Shown here piece after piece: positions 51,084-58,880 of a DNA stretch of 64,000 bases (position 1 is the first letter of the stretch; every line of letters begins with the position of its first letter). A model generated the notes under the pieces. It was not told the origin of the DNA. It saw only the letters and a program-made list of their open reading frames with translations, and ran no database searches. Position numbers and translations under genes: made by a program. Source of the stretch: Bacillus pinisoli (GTDB taxonomy: Bacteria; Bacillota; Bacilli; Bacillales; SA4); assembly GCF_023036475.1 (NCBI RefSeq), contig NZ_JAJQKI010000001.1:1-64000 (forward strand), read 5' to 3'.

Positions 51084-52115
51084 TTATTTTGCTTCAGGTG
51101 GGATTAGGTGATCTGGAATATCCAGTCCCGCCTCTTTAAAGTATTTATAAGCTCCTGCATGAAGTGGTGCTGGTAGTCCATCTAGTGCAGTTTCAAGCGT
51201 AATTTCCTTTGCAGAGTTATGAACTTCATACATCTGATCTAAGTTTTCATAAAGTGCCTTTGTTAATTGGTAAACTGTCTCTTCATCCATGTCTCCTGCT
51301 ACTCCAAGGAAGTTAGGTTGAGCAATTGTTTGGATTTCCTTATCAACCTTTGGATAAGTTCCTGCTGGAATTGTATAGCGGTACCAAGTATTGAATACAC
51401 CATTTACTGCTTCCATTTGCTCATCTGTTACTTCAAGAATAGTAGCCTTTACTCCACTAGCATATGCGTCAGTTAGAGCAGCTACTGGAATACCTGCTGG
51501 CATTGATGCTCCTTCTAAACGTCCATCACGCATAGATGCAACAGCATCATCATATCCAAGATATTCTGGCGTAATGTCTTCTTTTGTTAGATTAAGAGCT
51601 TCCATGATAACTAGAGTCGATTGTTCTGTACCACTAGCTTGTGGACCAACTGAGAATACTGAACCTTCGATATCTGCAATGGTACCCGTTGACACTTTAG
51701 AATCCATTAATACAAAGTGCTCAACATTTGGCCATAACATTGAAATTGAACGTAAATCTTCATATGCATTTCCTTCAAAATTACCTTTTCCTGTGTATGC
51801 CTGAGCACCAATTAATCCTTGAAGGATTGCCATTTGTGCTTCTCCATTACGAAGTAAATCAATATTTTCAACAGATCCTGCTGAAGATTGACCAGTTGCA
51901 TTAATCCCTTGATCTGCCAATTTTTCAGACCATAGATTTCCCATCCCTACTCCAATTGGATAATATGTACCACCAGTTGATGCAGTTGCAATTGTGACGA
52001 ATTGCTTTTTAGCTCCCCCGCCACCGGCTTGGTTTGTTCCGCCACATGCTGAAAGTAGTAGTAGTGCTAAAAGGCTGACAAACATAATACTTTTTCTGTT
52101 TCTTAGAAATTTCAT
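51084..52115 (-). CDS. TAXI-family TRAP transporter solute-binding lipoprotein
   Basis: A 343-residue protein with a lipoprotein signal ending LLLLSACGG (Cys24 modified). The TAXI signature ATASTGGTYYPIGVGMGNLWSE follows, with GSVENIDLLRNGEAQMAILQG and FSVGPQASGTEQS. It captures the substrate outside the membrane and hands it to the TRAP permease encoded next. It is the first gene of the operon, behind the promoter, operator and cre site at 52157-52213. Known TAXI substrates include glutamate and 2-oxoglutarate-like acids, but the ligand here is not determined. Confidence 0.92.
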   Translation of the reverse strand: MKFLRNRKSIMFVSLLALLLLSACGGTNQAGGGGAKKQFVTIATASTGGTYYPIGVGMGNLWSEKLADQGINATGQSSAGSVENIDLLRNGEAQMAILQGLIGAQAYTGKGNFEGNAYEDLRSISMLWPNVEHFVLMDSKVSTGTIADIEGSVFSVGPQASGTEQSTLVIMEALNLTKEDITPEYLGYDDAVASMRDGRLEGASMPAGIPVAALTDAYASGVKATILEVTDEQMEAVNGVFNTWYRYTIPAGTYPKVDKEIQTIAQPNFLGVAGDMDEETVYQLTKALYENLDQMYEVHNSAKEITLETALDGLPAPLHAGAYKYFKEAGLDIPDHLIPPEAK

Positions 52116-52156
52116 TGTTCTCCCCCTATTAAGCTAAATTTTTCAAACGCTGGAAA

Positions 52157-52170
52157 TGAAAGCGCTTAAA
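52157..52170 (-). promoter_or_regulatory. CcpA cre site in the TAXI-TRAP operon leader
   Basis: TGAAAGCGCTTAAA matches 13 of 14 positions of the cre consensus. It is downstream of the predicted start of transcription, a position where CcpA blocks elongation. Confidence 0.65.
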
Positions 52171-52173
52171 ATA

Positions 52174-52204
52174 ATTTGTAATACAAGTATACAACATTAC
52201 AAAT
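52174..52204 (-). promoter_or_regulatory. Candidate GntR operator
   Basis: ATTTGTAAT (52174-52182) and ATTACAAAT (52196-52204) form a perfect 9-bp inverted repeat centred over the -10 region. It is the best site for the GntR regulator of the operon. Confidence 0.5.
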
Positions 52205-52213
52205 CTATTTCAA
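52186..52213 (-). promoter_or_regulatory. Sigma-A promoter of the 2-hydroxy acid operon
   Basis: On the minus strand TTGAAA (52213-52208) and TATACT (52191-52186) are 16 bases apart. Transcription would start near 52179 and run into the TAXI gene. Confidence 0.6.
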
Positions 52214-52369
52214 TATTTTTTTAATATGAATTTTTCGACAATTACCAACATGATTAACTACTACCTTTAGCGCGTCAATAATTTCCTAATTATGGTATAA
52301 TGATTAAATCGAATATAGGTGATTGTTACGAGCTCTAAATAGTTTTAACGAATAAGGAGGCAATACATA

Positions 52370-52900
52370 ATGAACAAGCTGCAAATTAAAGTGGTAAGCA
52401 TATCCTTGATTGTACTGGCCGGATTATTTGGTTATATGGTTTGGAGTCAAGCAACTTCCTCTAATTTAAAACAAAAACAAGAGGCTGCTGATTTTACTCA
52501 AGCAACTGATCAAAGTAAAACTTTATCTATAAATATCGTGGATGATGCAAAACGAGTTGAAGAAATCTTTCCTCTTGAGATGCAAGAATACCAAATACAA
52601 AATGCCATTCATTTTATGTCTCATCAAAAGGTAAAGGCTGATGAAAAATGGGGTGCGATCCAAATTACTCCTGAAAGAATTAGAAGGTTATTAGTCATTG
52701 TCGAACATAATCAATCAAACTATAAGCATAGTAAACTCTATATAGATATTCTGAATCGCTGGTTACAAGGAAATTTCTCCTCTGCTGACGATGATCACAA
52801 TTCAATATGGAAATTGCAAAACGGGAATATTGGGGAAGCTACTGGAGTGTTAACAGCTGATGAGGAAAGAAAATTTATTGAGAAGCATTTTAATAAATAA
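52370..52900 (+). CDS. DUF6241-type secreted/membrane-anchored protein (176 aa)
   Basis: One N-terminal transmembrane or signal segment (VVSISLIVLAGLFGYMVWS) precedes a soluble part of about 150 residues (MQEYQIQNAIHFMSHQKVKADEKWGAIQITPERI, NSIWKLQNGNIGEATGVLTADEE). I recall this pattern as DUF6241 of bacilli; the function is unknown. The ATG has an AAGGAGG site. It is followed by a terminator. Confidence 0.75.
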   Translation: MNKLQIKVVSISLIVLAGLFGYMVWSQATSSNLKQKQEAADFTQATDQSKTLSINIVDDAKRVEEIFPLEMQEYQIQNAIHFMSHQKVKADEKWGAIQITPERIRRLLVIVEHNQSNYKHSKLYIDILNRWLQGNFSSADDDHNSIWKLQNGNIGEATGVLTADEERKFIEKHFNK

Positions 52901-52920
52901 CATTTAGTTTAATAATTTAT

Positions 52921-52968
52921 AAAACACCCCGGTCAATCTGAAGGTTGGCTGGGGTGTTTGTATTTTAG
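52921..52968 (+). terminator. Rho-independent terminator after the DUF6241 gene
   Basis: AAACACCCCGG... pairs with ...CTGGGGTGTTT around a loop of about 20 bases, followed by a T-rich run. Confidence 0.8.
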
Positions 52969-52988
52969 ACGTTTTAGACGACGACAAC

Positions 52989-53018
52989 AAAAAAACACTT
53001 TTATATAAAAGTGTTTTT
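52989..53018 (-). terminator. Rho-independent terminator after tRNA-Val
   Basis: On the minus strand AAACACTTTTATATAAAAGTGTTT forms a hairpin and TTTTGTTG follows. Confidence 0.8.
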
Positions 53019-53022
53019 TTAA

Positions 53023-53094
53023 TGACCTGTGAGGGACTTGAACCCCCGACCCCTTCCCTGTCAAGGAAGTGCTCTCCCACTGAGCTAACAAGTC
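53023..53094 (-). tRNA. tRNA-Val (anticodon GAC)
   Basis: On the minus strand GACTTGT (acceptor) pairs with ACAGGTC. The D-stem is GCTC/GAGC. The anticodon stem CTTCC/GGAAG encloses loop TTGACAG with anticodon GAC (Val), and the T-arm carries TTCAAGT. The discriminator is A and the 3' CCA is not encoded. A terminator follows immediately. Confidence 0.93.
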
Positions 53095-53228
53095 GTATAT
53101 GGGATGTAGGAATAATATATCGGAATAAGTGAAAAAAGTCAATGTCCAAAGTATGTGAAAAATTTATTTCATTTTAACATTTGCAAACAGAACAAATGTT
53201 CGATTATAATATATTTGAGGTGATCATG

Positions 53229-53477
53229 ATGAGTACATTTCAACCAGTTCTAGAAAAATTATTCGAAAGAAACCAGCGTGCTGAGATAATCTACTTATCG
53301 GCATCTGGCTCACTTACACATCGTGTAATTAAAATTAAAAAAGTAACGCCTTTTTGGGTCAAAGGATACTGCTATCTTCGTAAAACGGAAAGAACTTTTT
53401 CCTTACAAAATATATTATCTATATATCCTGTACAAAATAACCAAGAGTCCCCTTTCAAACATGCGGCAGGAAGATAA
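53229..53477 (+). CDS. Small WYL-like domain protein (82 aa)
   Basis: The whole protein looks like a short WYL-type beta domain (AEIIYLSASGSLTHRVIKIKK, FWVKGYCYLRKTERTFSLQNIL). Single-domain versions of this kind are widespread in Bacillus and uncharacterised. Two ATGs at 53226 and 53229 follow a GAGGTG site; 53229 has the better distance. It precedes another small gene. Confidence 0.65.
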   Translation: MSTFQPVLEKLFERNQRAEIIYLSASGSLTHRVIKIKKVTPFWVKGYCYLRKTERTFSLQNILSIYPVQNNQESPFKHAAGR

Positions 53478-53580
53478 ACTTTCTGCTCTTTCCTTTTATC
53501 AGAACACACTCTTTCATTTTCAAATTCTCTACATAACATAGTATTCGTGCAGTAAACTATTCCTTAAAGGAGGAAATCAG

Positions 53581-53904
53581 ATGAATTTTGAGTATAAAAT
53601 CCCTACAACTTTTTTTAGTAAAAGTGAATATGCAAAAGAACTAAGTGATGAACTAGAAAATGATGCAGAAGGGTTAATTTTTGATCAATTTATACATGAT
53701 ATTGGCGCGCAGCTACATATAGACATCATTTATAAAAGACTTTCTCCAGAGCAATATCGTTGGCTATTAGGTAAAAATCAGGATGTTGAGGTTTTCTTAG
53801 ATTCCCATCATGAGAAGTACTATCAATTATCCATCATACCGTTAACTCCCCTTGGAGAGCAGCAAGCTTTGCAACTTGAAACAAATACGGGCTTACTACA
53901 TTAG
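53581..53904 (+). CDS. Hypothetical protein (107 aa)
   Basis: A soluble acidic protein (KIPTTFFSKSEYAKELSDELEND, QFIHDIGAQLHIDIIYKRLSPEQ). It ends 3 bases before the start of the phosphoesterase gene, so the two are co-transcribed. The ATG has an AAAGGAGG site. No family is recognised. Confidence 0.65.
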   Translation: MNFEYKIPTTFFSKSEYAKELSDELENDAEGLIFDQFIHDIGAQLHIDIIYKRLSPEQYRWLLGKNQDVEVFLDSHHEKYYQLSIIPLTPLGEQQALQLETNTGLLH

Positions 53905-53907
53905 AAG

Positions 53908-54423
53908 ATGAAGATTATTGTGGTTTCAGATACTCATATGCCTAAAAAATCAAAAGTACTACCAGTTCCCTTAGTTTCAGCATTGTCCCAGGCAGACCAC
54001 ATCCTGCATTTAGGAGATTGGCAATCAGTAGATCTATACGAAACACTTAAAGGCTTTGCACCAGTGGATGGAGTTGCCGGTAACGGTGATCCCAGTGAAT
54101 TAATAGAGCAATTTGGATTCTGTAAAGTTGTTTCCTTTCAAGGCTTTCGTTTCGGATTGGTCCATGGACATCTTGGAAAAGGAAAATCAACCGAAGAAAG
54201 AGCCACTCGTGCATTTTTAACTAATTCAGTTGACGTTATTTTATTTGGACACTCTCATATACCGATTAACAAAAAGAAAGACGGTATTCACCTATTTAAT
54301 CCAGGTTCACCTACTGACAAACGCCGTCAACCTTTTTTCTCTTATGGAGTCATTGAAATAAAAGAATCTTTATCCATACGCCATGAATACTTTTCAAAGG
54401 ATGAGCTAGTTGGTAGAAAGTAA
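53908..54423 (+). CDS. YfcE/MJ0936-like metallophosphoesterase
   Basis: A 171-residue calcineurin-like phosphoesterase with all metal-site motifs: VSDTH (Asp8, His10), LHLGDW, VAGNGDP, VHGHLG and GHSHIP. It hydrolyses phosphodiester or phosphomonoester bonds; the biological substrate is unknown. It starts 3 bases after the upstream gene and is likely translated by coupling. Confidence 0.9.
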   Translation: MKIIVVSDTHMPKKSKVLPVPLVSALSQADHILHLGDWQSVDLYETLKGFAPVDGVAGNGDPSELIEQFGFCKVVSFQGFRFGLVHGHLGKGKSTEERATRAFLTNSVDVILFGHSHIPINKKKDGIHLFNPGSPTDKRRQPFFSYGVIEIKESLSIRHEYFSKDELVGRK

Positions 54424-54542
54424 ACTCTATACAACGACAACCTCCTTTTATGCTAAAATAAAAATTACTAACAAATGAGTTTGCTGTACTTGCTTAATTA
54501 GGCACGTTCATGCAAAAGCTACAATGGATGGAGGTTAGACAG

Positions 54543-55271
54543 ATGGCATCTATGACCGGGAAGACAGAGGAAATCACTTTTTATAGTCAAGCTTTACAAG
54601 AAGAATTAACCTTACTTCTATATAAACCGGCAAATTTTTCAACGTTATATAAATATCATCTTGTTATTGCTCAAGACGGACAAGACTATTTTAATTTAGG
54701 TCGAATTGCTCGCGTAACAGAAGAATTGCTTGAAGAGAAAAAAATACCTAATACAATTATTGTTGGGGTTCCTTATTCAAGTGTTCGAGATCGACGTGAA
54801 AAGTACCATCCTGAGGGTAAGCAAAAGGATTCTTATATTCGCTTTCTAGCACATGAATTAGTTCCTTATCTAGACCAAGCTTTACCTACCTACCAAATGG
54901 GACGGGGGCGAGTTCTCATAGGTGATTCTTTAGGCGGGACTATATCATTGCTTACAGGCTTACAGTATCCTCATACCTTTGGGAAAATAGCAATGCAATC
55001 TCCATACGTGGATTCATCTATTTTACATAAAGTCGAACAGTTTCCTTCTCCACATCTTTTACAGCTTTATCATACATTCGGAACTAAAGAGGATTCTGTA
55101 AAGACTACAGACGGTGAAATCAAAGACTTTGTTACTCCAAACCAAGAGCTGTCAAATCTAATTAAGAATAAAAATTTCGAGTCACTTTGTAATGAATTTG
55201 AAGGCGATCATACTTGGACTTATTGGCAACCTGATTTGAAGCAAGCACTACATTATATCCTTAATGACTAA
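54543..55271 (+). CDS. yjcH: Alpha/beta-hydrolase esterase YjcH-like
   Basis: A 242-residue putative esterase with the nucleophile elbow GDSLGG (Ser), a catalytic His in EGDHTWTYW and an acidic residue in FGTKEDS. It resembles the B. subtilis YjcH esterase, and the two genes that follow correspond to yjcG and yjcF, so neighbourhood agrees. The ATG at 54543 has a GGAGG site; a longer frame from 54510 is not preferred. The substrate is unknown. Confidence 0.85.
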   Translation: MASMTGKTEEITFYSQALQEELTLLLYKPANFSTLYKYHLVIAQDGQDYFNLGRIARVTEELLEEKKIPNTIIVGVPYSSVRDRREKYHPEGKQKDSYIRFLAHELVPYLDQALPTYQMGRGRVLIGDSLGGTISLLTGLQYPHTFGKIAMQSPYVDSSILHKVEQFPSPHLLQLYHTFGTKEDSVKTTDGEIKDFVTPNQELSNLIKNKNFESLCNEFEGDHTWTYWQPDLKQALHYILND

Positions 55272-55358
55272 TGTGACTATTTTTTGAATATTTGCTATAA
55301 TAATAGTACTTTTAAATAAAATTGATTGATATTTATATACTTTAAGGGAGGTATTCCT

Positions 55359-55874
55359 ATGAAATATGGTATTGCTATATTTCCGTCCAAAAAATTACAA
55401 GATTATGCGAATTCATTTCGTAAGCGTTATGACCCAAGCTACGCTCTTATATCTCCACACATTACACTAAAGAGTGGATTTGAAGTGGAAGAAAACCAAG
55501 TCGAAGCGATTGTTCAAGAATTACATAAAATCGCATCTGAGGTTAAAGCATTTAAGGTCAATGTATATAAAGTAAGCTCTTTTCATCCTGTAAATAATGT
55601 TATTTACTTCGGGGTGGAAGCTAAACCTGAATTAGAAGTGCTGCATAATAAAATGCATGAGGGAATTTTATCAACGGATCGCGAGTATGCGTATGTTCCC
55701 CATATTACAATTGCTCAAAACTTATCCGATGATGAGCACTCTGATGTATTAAGTTCACTTAAAATGACAAAAGTGAATTATGAAGAAACGGTGGATCGTT
55801 TCCAATTACTATATCAATTAGAAAATGGTTCGTGGACTGTCCATGAAACATTCCACCTCGGAAAGGAATGCTAA
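55359..55874 (+). CDS. yjcG: 2H phosphoesterase / RNA 2',3'-cyclic phosphodiesterase-like YjcG
   Basis: A 171-residue 2H-superfamily protein with both HxT(x) motifs: SPHITLKSGF and VPHITIAQNL. The length equals that of B. subtilis YjcG. The family acts on 2',3'-cyclic nucleotide or RNA ends; the YjcG substrate is not settled. The ATG at 55359 has an AGGGAGG site. It is 3 bases from the yjcF start. Confidence 0.9.
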   Translation: MKYGIAIFPSKKLQDYANSFRKRYDPSYALISPHITLKSGFEVEENQVEAIVQELHKIASEVKAFKVNVYKVSSFHPVNNVIYFGVEAKPELEVLHNKMHEGILSTDREYAYVPHITIAQNLSDDEHSDVLSSLKMTKVNYEETVDRFQLLYQLENGSWTVHETFHLGKEC

Positions 55875-55877
55875 ACA

Positions 55878-56303
55878 TTGAACGTAACAGTTGTAAGCAA
55901 TGAACAGGAATTTGAAGATGCTTTAAAAGTTAGAAGAATCGTCTTTATTAATGAACAACAGGTTCCTGAAGAAGAAGAAATTGATCAATATGAGAATGAA
56001 TGTACACATGTCATCATGTATGACACTGAAAAACAACCCATTGCTACGGGAAGATTACGTGATGTTGACGGTATCGGCAAGATGGAAAGAATCTGTGTCC
56101 TTGATTCTCATCGCGGATTAGGATTAGGCAAAAATATTATGGATCGTCTTGAAGTCATTGCAAAGGAAAAGGGTTATCACAAACTCAAGCTGAATGCTCA
56201 AACACATGCAGAAGGCTTTTATAAGAAACTTGGGTATCAAACCATCTCAGATGTTTTTCTTGATGCCGGCATTCCTCACGTTACGATGGTAAAAGAGGTA
56301 TAA
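55878..56303 (+). CDS. yjcF: GNAT acetyltransferase YjcF
   Basis: A 141-residue GNAT protein with ATGRLRDVDGIGKMERICVLDSHRGLGLGKNIMD (acetyl-CoA loop RGLGLGKN) and the C-terminal NAQTHAEGFYKKLGYQ. A TTG start has an AAAGGAATG site. It is third in the yjcH-yjcG-yjcF row and is followed by a terminator. The acceptor substrate is unknown. Confidence 0.9.
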   Translation: MNVTVVSNEQEFEDALKVRRIVFINEQQVPEEEEIDQYENECTHVIMYDTEKQPIATGRLRDVDGIGKMERICVLDSHRGLGLGKNIMDRLEVIAKEKGYHKLKLNAQTHAEGFYKKLGYQTISDVFLDAGIPHVTMVKEV

Positions 56304-56307
56304 GGTC

Positions 56308-56338
56308 AACTGCTACTAGTGATAGTAGCAGTTTTTTA
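56308..56338 (+). terminator. Rho-independent terminator after yjcF
   Basis: AACTGCTACT-agtgat-AGTAGCAGTT is followed by TTTT. Confidence 0.88.
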
Positions 56339-56431
56339 TTTTGCGAATTTGTTTCATCCTAAGATTCCTCATCATAAATATGGCGCTTCCTGCACATTCT
56401 AAGTAACGAGAGAAAAGGGAAGGTGACACGC

Positions 56432-57106
56432 ATGGACTTTTTGGGGATTGGGATTAAATTATTAGTTGGATACACAGCTTTAATGATCACAACTAAGACT
56501 CTCGGGAAAACGCAGATTAATCAGTTAACACCTTTCGACTTTATTTCCGCCTTAGTGTTAGGTGAATTAGTGGGTGGAGCTGTACACGACAAAGACATAA
56601 ATTTTGTACAAATTATCTATGTTGTATTTATTTGGGGATTACTCATTTACGTAACCGAACTAGCTACACAGAAGTTTAAGAAATCTCGGGACTTATTAGA
56701 AGGACAACCTTCACTCATTATTAAAAAGGGAAAAATTATTTATGAAGAGTTAAAGAAGAATAAATTAGATCTTAATCAGCTTCAGGACCTGCTTCGGAAG
56801 AAAGATGTTTTTTCTATTAAAGAAGTTGAATATGCCATATTAGAAATCGATGGGACCGTCAGTGTGTTAAGGAAATCAAATTTTGATGCACCTACTAGAA
56901 AAGACTTGAATATTAAAGAGGAACCTGTCTACTTACCTATTGCTTTAATTACGGATGGAGAGGTCATTGAAGATAACATGAGAGAATCTGGATTAGATCA
57001 ATCATGGCTTTTGAGTCAGTTACGGGTTCATGGTTGTAACCGAATACGAGACTGCTTATACGCAGAATGGAGAGAGGGAGAAGCCTTGCACGTCATTAAG
57101 TACTAG
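56432..57106 (+). CDS. DUF421 (YetF-like) membrane protein
   Basis: A 224-residue protein with three N-terminal membrane helices (IKLLVGYTALMITTKTLGKTQINQLTPFDFISALVLGELVG) and a DUF421 cytosolic domain (GQPSLIIKKGKIIYEELKKN, DLLRKKDVFSIKEVEYAILEIDGTVSVL). B. subtilis YetF and its paralogues belong here. I start at the ATG at 56432, after a GGAAGGTG site. It is a second DUF421 gene in the window, separate from the one in the spoVA operon. Confidence 0.88.
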   Translation: MDFLGIGIKLLVGYTALMITTKTLGKTQINQLTPFDFISALVLGELVGGAVHDKDINFVQIIYVVFIWGLLIYVTELATQKFKKSRDLLEGQPSLIIKKGKIIYEELKKNKLDLNQLQDLLRKKDVFSIKEVEYAILEIDGTVSVLRKSNFDAPTRKDLNIKEEPVYLPIALITDGEVIEDNMRESGLDQSWLLSQLRVHGCNRIRDCLYAEWREGEALHVIKY

Positions 57107-57125
57107 GCTTCTCCCTCTTTTTTTC
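57071..57125. terminator. Bidirectional terminator shared by convergent DUF421 and MBL genes
   Basis: AGAGGGAGAAGCC and GGCTTCTCCCTCT form a long stem with T-runs outside. Both genes end within it. Confidence 0.85.
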
Positions 57126-58029
57126 TTACGGTTAGCGTATTTTGAATAATGTCTAATTGTATCTCTTGATTTTTATATAACATCGTTAAGTAAGACGTAA
57201 TAGCTGTCCTGTATAAGGCCCATGACGTCATGTTAGTAAGGACCACATCCCAACGATTGCACATCAATTGGACAAGTTGTTCATGACTAATACCGTTAGG
57301 ATGTATGTCTATAATTTCCTTAATTGAATGCAGTATCTCTTGGTGCTTTTCTTGATTAGCTGTAATCGTAGATTGGAATTTTTCTTCAAATTCACCGTGG
57401 CCAGGAATGGCTCCTTCACAATTAATCTTCTGTAGTTTTTCTAGAGAATGAAAGGTTTGTTCAAGATCAACAATGTAAGGAATCTTATGTTTGTCTAGCG
57501 CCTCTGTTCCAAAGTAGGAATCAGAAGCATACAGTAAATCGTTTACTTTAACCCCAAGCTGGTTTAGACTATGCCCTGGAAGACTAATGAATTCAAGGTG
57601 AAATCCATCAATTTCATACACTCCTTCATGTATCACTTGATGTATATGAATGGCTTGTCCCTCTATAAATTTGTTGCGCAGCTCATCTATTGGAAGATTT
57701 GACTGAAAGAAAGAAGAAGATGCCAGAATGGGATATCGAAGGATAGCTTCCTCTAAGTAAGGAGCCATGGTGTAAACACCAAATTTCTCTTGCAGAAAGG
57801 CGGCTCCACCATAGTGATCGGCATGAGAATGTGTCACAAAAAGATGAGTAACAGGTAGCTTTTCTTCATCAAGTTTCCTTAACACTTTCTTCATAGACTG
57901 CTGATCTAACCCAGCATCGATAAGCAAACCTTTATTTGAATGAGCTTGTTTTACATAGCCAATATTAACAGCAGCTTTAAAATAGTATTGATTCTCATTG
58001 ATTTGAATAAATTCCATATTTACACTCAA
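57103..58029 (-). CDS. MBL-fold metallo-hydrolase
   Basis: A 308-residue metallo-beta-lactamase-fold protein with the metal motif THSHADHYGG, a second histidine in LPGHSLNQ, Asp in YASDSYFG and GHGEF. A helical C-terminal domain (residues 210-308) follows. It hydrolyses an unknown ester or thioester. It lies 3 bases after the small gene at 58033-58326, so they are co-transcribed. Confidence 0.88.
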   Translation of the reverse strand: MSVNMEFIQINENQYYFKAAVNIGYVKQAHSNKGLLIDAGLDQQSMKKVLRKLDEEKLPVTHLFVTHSHADHYGGAAFLQEKFGVYTMAPYLEEAILRYPILASSSFFQSNLPIDELRNKFIEGQAIHIHQVIHEGVYEIDGFHLEFISLPGHSLNQLGVKVNDLLYASDSYFGTEALDKHKIPYIVDLEQTFHSLEKLQKINCEGAIPGHGEFEEKFQSTITANQEKHQEILHSIKEIIDIHPNGISHEQLVQLMCNRWDVVLTNMTSWALYRTAITSYLTMLYKNQEIQLDIIQNTLTVRKKEGEA

Positions 58030-58032
58030 CCT

Positions 58033-58326
58033 TTATATTGCTTCGTTTATATGATTTCCTTTACCGGTAATCTTTGAAATTAATCGAGGACTAACTTTTG
58101 TTTTTGTAGGCTTTTGTGCTTGATTTCTGTAAGAATTTACACTAGTCAACTCTTCAGAGGCCTCAAACTTATAATCCGATTGTTCTCTATTATGACGGTC
58201 TTTTAATTTTTTTTCCATAGATACCTTTGCAATTGGCGTCAATACATATGGGGATACCCCCGTTTTCACCATCCGGTTTGCATATTGTGTATATTCATGC
58301 TGAGTAATTGGTAGAATATAACCCAC
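58033..58326 (-). CDS. Hypothetical protein (97 aa)
   Basis: A basic protein beginning GYILPITQHEYTQYANRMV with a Lys-rich second half. I start at the GTG at 58326, 8 bases after an AGGAGG site; GTG at 58335 and TTG at 58332 are too close to it. It is the first gene of a unit with the MBL gene. No family is recognised. Confidence 0.65.
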   Translation of the reverse strand: MGYILPITQHEYTQYANRMVKTGVSPYVLTPIAKVSMEKKLKDRHNREQSDYKFEASEELTSVNSYRNQAQKPTKTKVSPRLISKITGKGNHINEAI

Positions 58327-58335
58327 TATCAACAC

Positions 58336-58605
58336 CTCCTTATTTATTTACCCACTTTTCTCACTCACTAAACGATTCGTGTTAAGATTTCAATTTATGA
58401 CAGTCACTGCCCTATCAATTTCGATCAAAGTGGTTAATACAATTATTATCCGATACTCCCCCTATGAACTTTGACGATTCATGAAACCATTCCCCTTGAA
58501 TTCACCATCAATTTCAGACACAATCAGACAAACGAAGAGGAAATCCTCTAATCTAGCGCAAGTGTAACCCTTCGGCACTCTCCCTGGTACAAGAAAGGAT
58601 AACTA
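58336..58605. other. Intergenic stretch between the MBL unit and the spoVA operon terminator
   Basis: No gene with a ribosome site and no element I recognise. It must carry the promoter of the unit at 58033-58326. Confidence 0.45.
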
Positions 58606-58638
58606 CTAAAAAAATGCCCTCCGTATAAACGAAGGGCC
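58606..58638 (-). terminator. Terminator of the spoVA2-like operon
   Basis: On the minus strand GCCCTTCG-tttata-CGGAGGGC is followed by ATTTTTTTAG. Confidence 0.75.
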
Positions 58639-58771
58639 AAAGAAATTAGCATGTTGGGGAAATCCGTTCTATATATACTATGTCCCTCGTTCCATCATGT
58701 ATGGACAAGTGCACTAGGGAAAACGTGGATTTTCAGACAATCTATTTTCTAATTAACCATTCCCCGCTTTC

Positions 58772-58880
58772 GCACATTAACGCATGTGGGGCCTGGCCCC
58801 CATTCCTTTAACGTGTTACCGCACCGGGGGCCTGGCCCCCATCCCTTTAACGTGTTACCGCAGTGGGGGCCTGACCCCGT
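58772..58880 (+). repeat. Tandem triple array of the GC-cored palindromic repeat
   Basis: Three cores in a row (GTGGGGCCTGGCCCC, GGGGGCCTGGCCCCC, GGGGGCCTGACCCC) joined by CCTTTAACGTGTTACCGCA-type spacers, with a period of about 39-40 bases. The third unit overlaps the end of the DUF421 reading frame at 58855. Confidence 0.85.

Noticed and set aside
51391..51804. Plus-strand 137-aa frame inside the TAXI gene
   Set aside because: It is a shadow of the TAXI coding sequence on the other strand and has no start signal.
53023..53094. tRNA-Val as an attachment site for a mobile element
   Set aside because: No integrase gene and no duplicated 3' tRNA end are present nearby.
58772..58880. Possible CRISPR array
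   Set aside because: The repeats are palindromic with uneven, repeat-derived spacers, and no cas genes are present in the window.
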